A DNA stretch of 43,749 bases from JBFHRE01 sp041746105 (GTDB lineage Bacteria > Actinomycetota > Acidimicrobiia > Spongiisociales > ZC4RG35), in NCBI GenBank assembly GCA_041746105.1, contig JBGTHP010000030.1:1-43749 (forward strand). The letters are read 5' to 3'. This document shows positions 37,382-43,749 of this stretch, piece by piece. The notes beneath the pieces are model-generated. The model was not told the DNA's origin, did no database searches, and saw only the letters and a program-made list of their open reading frames with translations. Position 1 is the first letter of the stretch. Each line of letters begins with the position of its first letter. The translations under genes were made by a program, and so were the position numbers.

Positions 37382-38772
37382 GGGCGGCGGTCATGGTTGC
37401 CTCTCTGGCGCTGTTTTTTGCAGGCTGCACCACGGTTTCAGGTGTAGGCAGTTCTGATTCCACCGCGATTTCCACTACCGCCGCGCCTATTACCACGTTG
37501 GCCGCGACCTCGACGACGGGGTCAGAGGCGATCCGCACCGACGGGGTGACGGTGGCGGACGGGACAATCCATCTCGGGATCCTCGCCGATCTGACCGGGC
37601 CGTTTTCTGGTTTGGCGGTTGATGTGATCGATGCCCAGATCGTTTTCTGGGAAGATCTGAACCGGTCAGGGGGCATCGGGGGTTTCGACGTCGAACTCCA
37701 TATCGCCGATACCCAACTCAACGTCGCGACCCATCTCGACAAATATCAGAGCCTGAAGAAGCAGGTCGTGATGTTCACCCACTCCACCGGGACCGAACAG
37801 ACGCTGGCCATAGCGCCGCTCCTCGTGGCAGACCAGCGGCTGGTGGTTCCCCTGACCTGGTATTCGGGTTGGAGCGACCCCGACATCGGACGGAACGTGC
37901 TCGAAGTGGGGCCCAACTCGTGCGCCGAGGCCATCAATACCGTTGCGATCGTCTCCGACCTGTTCGAAGTGAAAGAAGGACGACCACCGAAACTGGCAAT
38001 TGCCACCTCTCCTGGTGCGTTTGGACAAGACCCGGCAACCGGAGTCAAATTTGCGGCTCAGGCTCTGGGGCTCGAGGTGGTTTACGACGGTGAGGCCGCC
38101 CTGGTTCCTGGAACCGACATCAGCCCGGTAGTGGCCGGCATCGCCCGATCCGGGGCTGATCTCACCTGGATCACTGTGGACCCGATCACATTGGCGACAG
38201 TCATGGCGGGCGCCGTACAACTCGGATACACCGGATCATGGACAGGGTCTGCGCCGACCTTTTCGTCGCGGCTTCTCGACACTTCGTTGGGTGAAATCGT
38301 TTCCGATCGGGTATACGTACCCCTGCCGTTTGCCCCTCTCGGTTCGGACGTCGAAGGCATGTCCGATGTCTATGCTCGGCTGGCAGCGGCGTTGCCAGAC
38401 CGATACCCCTCCGATGCCTTCATCCAGGGATACCTTCAGTTCGAGCTGACCCGACGGGTGCTGGAACGCGCAGCGACAAACGGCGATCTGACTCCGGAGG
38501 GTGTGGTCGAGGCCTCCCGCCAACTCGGCTCGATCTCTTTCGATGCAGTGTCTCCACCTCTTCTCTACTCAGAAGATCCGAACGCTGTGGTCTCGAGGGC
38601 TACCGGCGTCGGTGTATACGACAAGGAATTGTTCGAGAAACAGGGTGGACTCAGTGCTCGACTCGGGGATGGAGCCGTTTCTCCTCTTCGTTACGAGACC
38701 AGATTCATCGCAACGGACGTCGTGACGCGCTACGATTTTTCTGAACCCTGTTATTCGGTCGGTGGGCCCTGA
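37378..38772 (+). CDS. Orphan ABC-type substrate-binding lipoprotein (branched-chain amino acid/amide type)
   Basis: This is a 464-residue protein starting at GTG. It has a lipoprotein signal ending LFFAGC (Cys17), a Ser/Thr-rich linker and a periplasmic-binding-protein type I fold: HLGILADLTGPFSGLAVDVIDAQ, DTQLNVATHLDKYQSL and VVMFTHSTGTEQTLAIAPLL (in parts). Such proteins bind Leu/Ile/Val or small amides for an ABC transporter. No permease or ATPase is present here, and the neighbour is an OmpA-domain protein, so its partner is elsewhere or it acts as a sensor. The 3' end overlaps glgA (opposite strand) by 22 bp. Confidence 0.82.
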   Translation: MRAAVMVASLALFFAGCTTVSGVGSSDSTAISTTAAPITTLAATSTTGSEAIRTDGVTVADGTIHLGILADLTGPFSGLAVDVIDAQIVFWEDLNRSGGIGGFDVELHIADTQLNVATHLDKYQSLKKQVVMFTHSTGTEQTLAIAPLLVADQRLVVPLTWYSGWSDPDIGRNVLEVGPNSCAEAINTVAIVSDLFEVKEGRPPKLAIATSPGAFGQDPATGVKFAAQALGLEVVYDGEAALVPGTDISPVVAGIARSGADLTWITVDPITLATVMAGAVQLGYTGSWTGSAPTFSSRLLDTSLGEIVSDRVYVPLPFAPLGSDVEGMSDVYARLAAALPDRYPSDAFIQGYLQFELTRRVLERAATNGDLTPEGVVEASRQLGSISFDAVSPPLLYSEDPNAVVSRATGVGVYDKELFEKQGGLSARLGDGAVSPLRYETRFIATDVVTRYDFSEPCYSVGGP

Positions 38773-40178
38773 CCTGGTCCTTTCCCAGTGGCGAGGCCTC
38801 GATATACCTGCAGGTAGTCGCCCGCCCGGCGATCCCACGAATTGTCGACGGCCATCTGACGCCGTTGCAGCGATTGCCACGAGGGCCGATCCGCGTGGAG
38901 GGATAGTGCCCGTCCGATGGCCCAGCCCAGGCCGTCTTCTGTGTAGTGGTCGAACACGAAGCCGGTGCCCTCGTCGTCCTCCACCTGTTGGACGGTGTCG
39001 GCGAGCCCGCCGGTTTTTCTAACCACCGGTGCCGTGCCGTAGGCCAACGAGTACATCTGGTTGAGCCCGCACGGTTCGTACAGCGACGGCATCAAGAAGA
39101 TGTCGGAGCCGGCCTCGATGCGATGAGACAAACCTTCTGAGTAACCCTGGTGGAATCCGACTTTGCCTGGGAAGCTCGCAGCGAGCCAGAAAAAGAACTC
39201 CTCATACTGGCGTTCTCCGCTTCCCAAGAGGACAAAACGTACGTCCCATGTTTCGAGGAAGTGAACCAAGGGGCCTCTCATGATCTCGATGCCCTTTTGC
39301 CAGGCGAGTCGTGTGACTGCGCCGATCACGGGGACATGTTGTCGGTACTCGAGGCCGAGTTCCCCCAGAAGCTCCCTCTTGTTCCATTCCTTTCGCCAAA
39401 GGCTCCTGGCCGAATAGCGGAAAGGGATCAGGGGATCGCGAGAAGGGTTCCAGGTGTTCATGTCGATTCCGTTGAGAATCCCGATCAGAGAGTCGCTTCT
39501 GGCCCTCAACAGCCAGTCGAGGCCCGCCCCACCCTCTGGCGTCTGAATCTCGAGGGCATAGGTCGGACTCACTGTCGTGATGACGTTGGCGTTCATCAGG
39601 CCGGTTTCCATAAAACTGAGGTATCCGCTCGATGAGGATCCTCCGACCAATTCGGGATGGGCGCCCATTCCGAGGTCGTCGAAGAGATTGTCGGAAAAAC
39701 GGCCCTGATATCCGAGGTTGTGGATCGTGAAGATCGTTGGCACTCCGCCTAGCACCGGATCGCCGTGGTAGCGGCCCCTGACAGCTGCCGGGACCAGACC
39801 GGTCTGCCAGTCGTTGCAATGAATCACGTTGGGCCGAACCCCGGCCAGTCGAACCCATTCGAGGGCCGCGTGCTGGAATACGGCGAACCGACGATGCTCG
39901 TCGGTCGATTCCGAGTAAAGGGTGGGTCGGTCGAAAAAAGCAGGAATGTCGAGAAATACAACGTTTCCATCGACACATGGGATGACTTCGTGACCCTCCG
40001 CGTGGAACGGTTCGCCGATTGACAGTCCGGATTTGTCGATGCCTCGATGTAGGGGCGTGATCGTGACCATGTCGACGTGGCGCTGCGAGAGCGCTGCCGG
40101 GAGTGCCCCAGCCACATCTGCCAGACCTCCGGTTTTGGAATACGGGGCGACCTCCGATGACAGGAAGATCACTCTCAT
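38751..40178 (-). CDS. glgA: Glycogen synthase (ADP-glucose type, GT5)
   Basis: GlgA extends alpha-1,4-glucan from ADP-glucose. The ATG at 40178 gives 475 residues, beginning MRVIFLSSEVAPYSKTGGLADV with the substrate-binding Lys15-Thr-Gly-Gly. It carries the nucleotide-site IHCNDWQTGLVP and the GT-B C-terminal motif SLYEPCGLNQMYSLAYGT. Other glycogen genes are not in this window. It overlaps the LLM gene by 4 bp (ATGA) and the binding-protein gene at its 3' end. Confidence 0.95.
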   Translation of the reverse strand: MRVIFLSSEVAPYSKTGGLADVAGALPAALSQRHVDMVTITPLHRGIDKSGLSIGEPFHAEGHEVIPCVDGNVVFLDIPAFFDRPTLYSESTDEHRRFAVFQHAALEWVRLAGVRPNVIHCNDWQTGLVPAAVRGRYHGDPVLGGVPTIFTIHNLGYQGRFSDNLFDDLGMGAHPELVGGSSSSGYLSFMETGLMNANVITTVSPTYALEIQTPEGGAGLDWLLRARSDSLIGILNGIDMNTWNPSRDPLIPFRYSARSLWRKEWNKRELLGELGLEYRQHVPVIGAVTRLAWQKGIEIMRGPLVHFLETWDVRFVLLGSGERQYEEFFFWLAASFPGKVGFHQGYSEGLSHRIEAGSDIFLMPSLYEPCGLNQMYSLAYGTAPVVRKTGGLADTVQQVEDDEGTGFVFDHYTEDGLGWAIGRALSLHADRPSWQSLQRRQMAVDNSWDRRAGDYLQVYRGLATGKGPGQGPPTE

Positions 40179-41020
40179 CTGAAATCGCCGGCGATGCGAG
40201 CACATGCATCCAATTGGGTGATGACCTCGGATGACGAACCGGATTCGATGCCAAACGTCACGCGCCCCATCCCTGCCGCTTCGAGTCGCTCGACACTTGC
40301 GTGATCGGGTTTGGCGCCGAAATAGGTGAAATCGAATTCATCCGGGTTGCGTCCTGCGTTGGTGAGGGCTTCCTTTACCTTGCTGGTGTCGAGTGTGTGG
40401 CGTCCCAATGGAATCCAGCCATCGCACAACTCGACGAGGTCGCGCAGCGTCCGTGGACCAAGGCCTGCGCCCAGGATCACGGGCGGATGGGGGCGTTGGA
40501 CCGGTTTGGGCCATGACCAGGATGGCGCCAGGTGAAAATGGTCACCGTCGAATGAGGCGACTTCGTCGGTCCACAACGACTTCATGACCAACAGGTGCTC
40601 GCGCAGGACCTCCCGGCGATCCTCGTAGGCAAGGCTGTGCGTGTCCATCTCTTCGCGGTTCCATCCATAACCCACGCCAAGAATCACGCGTCCGTTCGAA
40701 ATGACGTCGAGCGAGGCGACCTCTTTTGCCGTCCAGACCGGGTCGCGCTGGGCGAGCAGAGTGATTCCGGTGGCGAGTTTCAGTGTCGTCGTGACTGCGG
40801 CGGCCGCCGCCAGCGCAATAAATGTGTCGTGGGTTCGCCAATACTTTTCTGGTAGGGGCTGAGCGCCTCTTACTCCCCCCCACGGCGTTGCTCGCGATGT
40901 CGGTATATGACTGTGCTCCGGCAGCCACATCGACTCAAAACCGCGTTCTTCGACCGCCCTGGCAAGCTCGACCGGTTGCAGAGTTGTGTCCGTGGCGAAG
41001 ACGTTTATTCCGAATCGCAT
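40175..41020 (-). CDS. F420-dependent LLM-class oxidoreductase
   Basis: The 281-residue protein starts MRFGINVFATD; a second ATG nine nt further out (41029) is also possible, and the in-frame extension to 41170 is rejected. It is a luciferase-like TIM barrel, with LAREVEE-like ELARAVEERGFESMWLPEHSHIP, GRVILGVGYGWNREEM and GAGLGPRTLRDLVELCDGW, of the subfamily named after Rv2161c. Members use reduced F420, but the substrate is not predictable. It overlaps glgA by ATGA. The presence of this family fits an actinobacterium that makes F420. Confidence 0.85.
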   Translation of the reverse strand: MRFGINVFATDTTLQPVELARAVEERGFESMWLPEHSHIPTSRATPWGGVRGAQPLPEKYWRTHDTFIALAAAAAVTTTLKLATGITLLAQRDPVWTAKEVASLDVISNGRVILGVGYGWNREEMDTHSLAYEDRREVLREHLLVMKSLWTDEVASFDGDHFHLAPSWSWPKPVQRPHPPVILGAGLGPRTLRDLVELCDGWIPLGRHTLDTSKVKEALTNAGRNPDEFDFTYFGAKPDHASVERLEAAGMGRVTFGIESGSSSEVITQLDACARIAGDFR

Positions 41021-41108
41021 TTGTCTCATTCTGGCCGGTTGTTCCGGCACCCGCGTTTTCGGCACAAAGCGGTTTGTGTTTGGCGGGGCCGCGAGTGAGG
41101 CTGTCGCC

Positions 41109-42149
41109 ATGAAGGACAAGCTGGTCGACCAGATACTGCGGTCGGGGCCGATCCCGTTTGAGCGGTTCATGGCCGAAGCCCTCTACGGCGAAGGGGGCTA
41201 TTTCAATTCCGAAACCCTCAGATCGCACCGGGGAGGAGATTTCCTGACCTCACCCGAGGTCAGTCCGTGGTTCGGGCGGATGATCGGCCGCTTCGCCGAC
41301 GCCGAAACTGTCAGGATCGCCGGCCCGATTGTTGTCGTGGAAGTGGGCGCAGGCTCCGGCTCGTTGCTCGAGCCATTGGTGCAGTCAACCGACCACGACA
41401 CATTTGTTGTTGAGGCTTCACCGGCGGCCCGCCGCAAGTTGGCCGACGTCATCGACGCCGATCGGGTGTTCGAGGATCTCGACGACGTTCCTCCCGTTGA
41501 CCGTGGTCTGATAGTCGCCAACGAACTCATCGACAACATCCCGATGGCCCTCGCCCAACTCACAGTCGACGGTTGGCGCGAACGCTGGGTCGGAGTCGAG
41601 ATCGACAGGCTGGTACTGGTCGATGCACCGGCGCGGCCGGCAGTCCTCTCCTGGCTCGAGCGTTTTGCGGGCCCCGTCGTCATCGGTGGCTGGGTGGAGA
41701 TCCAGATCGAGGCCGGGATGTGGCTCGAGAAGGCTTTGGCGCGGCTGGAATCCGGAGCCGTGGTCCTGATCGACTACGGCGATACATCGGAGGGACTGGC
41801 CCCCCGCAGACAAGCCGGAACGCTTCGAACCTACCGAGAACATCATCTTGGACCTGAACCGTTGGCGGAACCCGGATCCACCGACCTGACTGCCGATGTC
41901 AACTTCACGGCCCTCATCCGGCACGCCGAGGATGTCGGCGCCACTGTTTCTCTGGTTCGTCAGGATGACTTTCTCCGTGAGCTCGGCCTGGCCGAGGAGA
42001 TAGACCGTATGCGAGAGTCCGAGCAGGTCTTGGCGCGGACCGGTGATGAGATGTCTCGACTGGCGGTGCGGACGGAGAGACTGGCCGCCGAGACGCTGCT
42101 CCATCCCCGGGGTCTCGGCGATTTTCGGGTGCTCATAGCGAGGAAGTAG
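41109..42149 (+). CDS. MidA-like class I SAM-dependent methyltransferase
   Basis: The 346-residue protein matches the COG1565 family, the bacterial relatives of NDUFAF7/MidA that methylate an Arg of complex I in mitochondria. Features are GEGGYF and GGDFLTSPEVSPWFGRMIG at the N-terminus, the SAM-binding VVVEVGAGSGSLLE, IVANELIDNIP and ALARLESGAVVLIDYGD. The bacterial target is unknown. GAGTGAGG, 8-9 nt before the ATG at 41109, is the ribosome-binding site. The divergent LLM gene begins 88 bp away. Confidence 0.85.
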   Translation: MKDKLVDQILRSGPIPFERFMAEALYGEGGYFNSETLRSHRGGDFLTSPEVSPWFGRMIGRFADAETVRIAGPIVVVEVGAGSGSLLEPLVQSTDHDTFVVEASPAARRKLADVIDADRVFEDLDDVPPVDRGLIVANELIDNIPMALAQLTVDGWRERWVGVEIDRLVLVDAPARPAVLSWLERFAGPVVIGGWVEIQIEAGMWLEKALARLESGAVVLIDYGDTSEGLAPRRQAGTLRTYREHHLGPEPLAEPGSTDLTADVNFTALIRHAEDVGATVSLVRQDDFLRELGLAEEIDRMRESEQVLARTGDEMSRLAVRTERLAAETLLHPRGLGDFRVLIARK

Positions 42150-42268
42150 ACCGGTCCTCACCCCTTGGAAAAAGAGGAAGGCCCCCTTGGAAAAAGAGGA
42201 AGGCGTTCGAACACGAGAGGCGATGGCCAACTCCGTCCGTCCTTATGTTCCTTTGATCTCATTCTGGA
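42150..42268. other. Intergenic region with 22-bp tandem duplication
   Basis: This stretch separates the methyltransferase and htpX genes. It holds the 22-bp tandem repeat listed separately and the upstream part of the htpX promoter. The remainder shows no clear hairpin. Confidence 0.4.
42161..42204. repeat. Perfect tandem duplication of a 22-bp unit
   Basis: The unit begins CCCCTTGGAAAAAGAGGAAG and continues GC. It occurs at 42161-42182 and again at 42183-42204 with no mismatch. The unit is AT-richer than its surroundings and has no obvious stem. Complete identity points to a recent slippage or duplication. Confidence 0.9.
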
Positions 42269-42274
42269 TACCAT
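42269..42274 (+). promoter_or_regulatory. Putative -10 box of leaderless htpX
   Basis: TACCAT occupies -12 to -7 relative to the htpX ATG at 42281, with no ribosome-binding site between. The -35 is weak. Confidence 0.45.
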
Positions 42275-42280
42275 TGGATC

Positions 42281-43126
42281 ATGAACAATTTGAAGACAAC
42301 CGGTCTTTTGGCCTTCATGTCGATCCTGGTGGTCTTGATTGCGCAGTCTTTGGGCATGTCGCTCGGCCTCTCGCTGGGAATCGCCGGCGCCTTGAACTTC
42401 TTCATGTACTTCTTCTCCGACAAGATGGCGATCGCGGCGGCGCGGGCACGACCGGTCGAAGAAAGCGAACTCCCGCAGGTTTATGCGATGGTGCGGCGCC
42501 TGACGATGCAAGCCGACATGCCGATGCCACGTATCTACATCATCGACTCGCCGCAACCGAACGCCTTTGCCACTGGTCGCAATCCCAAACATGCTGCCGT
42601 GGCCGTCACCACCGGAATCCTCACAGTGCTCGATCAGCAAGAGCTGGAGGGTGTGATCGGTCACGAACTCTCGCACGTGAAGAACCGAGACATATTGATC
42701 AGTTCGATAGCCGCCATGCTGGCGGCGGCGCTCTCGATCCTGGCGCGAATGGCGTTCTGGGGAGGTGGTCGGCGTGACAGTCGTGATGGCGGGATGGGAG
42801 GAATCCTGGCCATCGTTGCCCTGATCGTTGGCCCGATCGCGGCGATGTTCATCCGAATGGCGATTTCGCGGACTCGCGAGTTCCAGGCCGACCGCAGCGG
42901 CGCCGAGATGACAGGACAACCCCTACAGCTTGCCTCTGCCTTGGCCAAGATCGGCCAGGCTTCTGCCAGGGTGCCGATGAAGGTCAACCCCGCGGTCAGC
43001 CAGCTGTTCATCGAAAACCCGATGAAGGCGTTTGGGGCCCGCGACGTGCTCTCGAAGATGTTTGCCACCCACCCGCCCATGGAAGATCGAATCGCCCGTC
43101 TCCAGGAGATGGCCTACAACCGATGA
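42281..43126 (+). CDS. htpX: Membrane zinc metalloprotease HtpX
   Basis: HtpX is a quality-control protease that degrades misfolded membrane proteins. The 281-residue product has two N-terminal membrane spans (about 9-48) and the zinc site HELSH (His128, Glu129, His132) followed by NRD. Further membrane spans lie at about 140-190. A third ligand Glu is in the segment FQADRSGAEM, and the C-terminal FATHPPMEDRIARLQEM is typical. It lacks a ribosome-binding site, and the ATGA at its 3' end starts the next gene. Confidence 0.94.
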   Translation: MNNLKTTGLLAFMSILVVLIAQSLGMSLGLSLGIAGALNFFMYFFSDKMAIAAARARPVEESELPQVYAMVRRLTMQADMPMPRIYIIDSPQPNAFATGRNPKHAAVAVTTGILTVLDQQELEGVIGHELSHVKNRDILISSIAAMLAAALSILARMAFWGGGRRDSRDGGMGGILAIVALIVGPIAAMFIRMAISRTREFQADRSGAEMTGQPLQLASALAKIGQASARVPMKVNPAVSQLFIENPMKAFGARDVLSKMFATHPPMEDRIARLQEMAYNR

Positions 43127-43629
43127 CGTCGGAGTCGGCGGTCGGTGTGATCGGCGGCACAATGGTTCTGATGGTGGCTGGCGGCGCCTGGTTTTCGACG
43201 ATGTCGGCGGTGAGAGGCCCACGCTGGTCTCTCGGTCACATTCGGGCGCTCAGATCAGGGGGCCTCACGATCGCCGCCGTCGGACTGGTGCTGGCGGTGA
43301 TGGTGCAGCCACGGTGGCTCGGCTTGTCCATCCTCTATCTCGCCGGTGTCGTCGCCTTTCTCGCCTGGGCCTTGGGGCGGTCGCTGGCACGGATGGACGC
43401 CGTCGGTGCCCTCGACGATTTCGACGAAGATGGTCGCAGCACGGTGATCAAACGAGCCAAAATCGGTCTCCTGGTCGGCTCACTTGCCTTTGCGGCATTC
43501 GCCACGGTGTTGACCGGGGTCCTTGCCTTCACCATGACAGCTCTCTCCCTCGCTCTCTTGGCCAACTGGATCGGCCTCCGCCTCGTGTCAACAACCCGAA
43601 CTCAAGATCCACAAACGACTGACTTCTGA
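43123..43629 (+). CDS. Small four-span membrane protein
   Basis: A 168-residue protein with hydrophobic segments at about 5-25, 46-65, 68-85 and 115-150, connected by short polar loops. I do not recognise its family. It overlaps htpX by ATGA, so it is likely cotranscribed with that protease, perhaps as a stress-related membrane partner, which is only inference. A heptamer array starts directly after its stop. Confidence 0.6.
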   Translation: MTSESAVGVIGGTMVLMVAGGAWFSTMSAVRGPRWSLGHIRALRSGGLTIAAVGLVLAVMVQPRWLGLSILYLAGVVAFLAWALGRSLARMDAVGALDDFDEDGRSTVIKRAKIGLLVGSLAFAAFATVLTGVLAFTMTALSLALLANWIGLRLVSTTRTQDPQTTDF

Positions 43630-43630
43630 C

Positions 43631-43685
43631 GGGCGACGAGCGACGGGCGACGGCGACGGGTGACGGGCGACGGGTGACGGGTGAC
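43631..43685. repeat. Heptamer tandem array, GGGYGAC
   Basis: Eight tandem units follow the stop codon directly: GGGCGAC, GAGCGAC, GGGCGAC, GGCGAC (one base short), GGGTGAC, GGGCGAC, GGGTGAC and GGGTGAC. The spacing is 7 nt apart from one 6-nt unit. Such an array in a high-GC genome could be a variable-number repeat. Confidence 0.9.
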
Positions 43686-43695
43686 GGTTTTGTTT

Positions 43696-43749
43696 CCTCC
43701 CCCTTGAGCGAAGCGAATCTGGGGGAGGTGCCCCGAAGGGGCGGAGGGG
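43696..43749. repeat. REP-like palindromic element, cut by the window end
   Basis: CCTCCCCC (43696-43703) and GGGGGAGG (43721-43728) are perfect complements around TTGAGCGAAGCGAATCT. Next, GCCCC (43730-43734) and GGGGC (43738-43742) form a second stem with loop GAA. The sequence TTGAGCGAAGCGAATC...GCCCCGAAGGGGCGGAGGGG has the look of dispersed repeats seen between genes in some actinobacteria and other phyla. It is truncated by the window end. Confidence 0.75.

Noticed and set aside
1..43749. tRNA, rRNA, CRISPR arrays, insertion sequences, prophage or defence genes.
   Set aside because: None could be seen: no tRNA cloverleaf or CCA-end, no spaced direct repeats, and no transposase or integrase frames. 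The window is essentially core chromosome.

Overview
The window looks like a chromosomal segment of a high-GC actinobacterium, plausibly from the Acidimicrobiia or a neighbouring class. The lineage is inferred from gene order (tuf-S10-spc-alpha ribosomal clusters, then rplM-rpsI-glmM-glmS-acpS-nnr-alr-tsaE-tsaB-rimI-tsaD-groES-groEL), the short ~180-residue adenylate kinase, an F420-type luciferase-like oxidoreductase, CIRCE control of groESL, frequent GTG starts and many 4-nt ATGA/GTGA gene overlaps. Nothing here fixes the species.

Layout. 1-140: 3' end of tuf. 207-11587: S10 and spc operons from rpsJ to secY and adk. 11592-12776: a minus-strand membrane sensor-like gene. 13031-13884: a 25-codon leader ORF coupled to map. 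13926-14744: a minus-strand secreted L,D-transpeptidase, lying where infA is often found. 15109-17949: rpmJ-rpsM-rpsK-rpsD-rpoA-rplQ, closed by a strong hairpin. 18058-20788: coaA, a NUDIX hydrolase, a Yip1-like membrane protein and truA. 20947-25228: rplM-rpsI, glmM, a glmS ribozyme and glmS. 25230-26660: a Tat-exported amidohydrolase on the minus strand. 26714-31445: leader ORF, acpS, nnr, alr, a P1-family peptidase and a family 4 uracil-DNA glycosylase. 31442-34117: the t6A genes tsaE, tsaB and tsaD with rimI. 34163-36223: two CIRCE operators, groES and groEL, then two hairpins. 36467-38772: an OmpA-domain protein and an orphan branched-chain-type binding lipoprotein. 38751-41020: glgA and an LLM oxidoreductase on the minus strand. 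41109-43629: a MidA-like methyltransferase, htpX and a small membrane protein. 43631-43749: a heptamer array followed by a REP-like repeat.

How the genes work together. Most of the window is core translation machinery (23 complete ribosomal protein genes before rpmJ-rplQ and rplM-rpsI are added, plus SecY and RNA polymerase alpha). The rest supplies cofactors and envelope precursors: CoA (coaA) feeds the AcpS reaction, GlmM and GlmS make amino-sugar precursors of peptidoglycan, Alr makes D-alanine, Nnr repairs NAD(P)H hydrates, and the Tsa proteins make t6A for tRNAs.

The clearest regulatory discovery is a complete glmS self-cleaving ribozyme between glmM and glmS, in an apparent actinobacterium. 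Other signals are: a recurring exact placement of an actinobacterial -10 box (TANNNT) 7-12 nt before start codons, which suggests leaderless mRNAs; small ORFs that appear to feed ribosomes into map, acpS and adk by start/stop overlap; and tandem CIRCE operators. All assignments come from reading the sequence; no database search was run.
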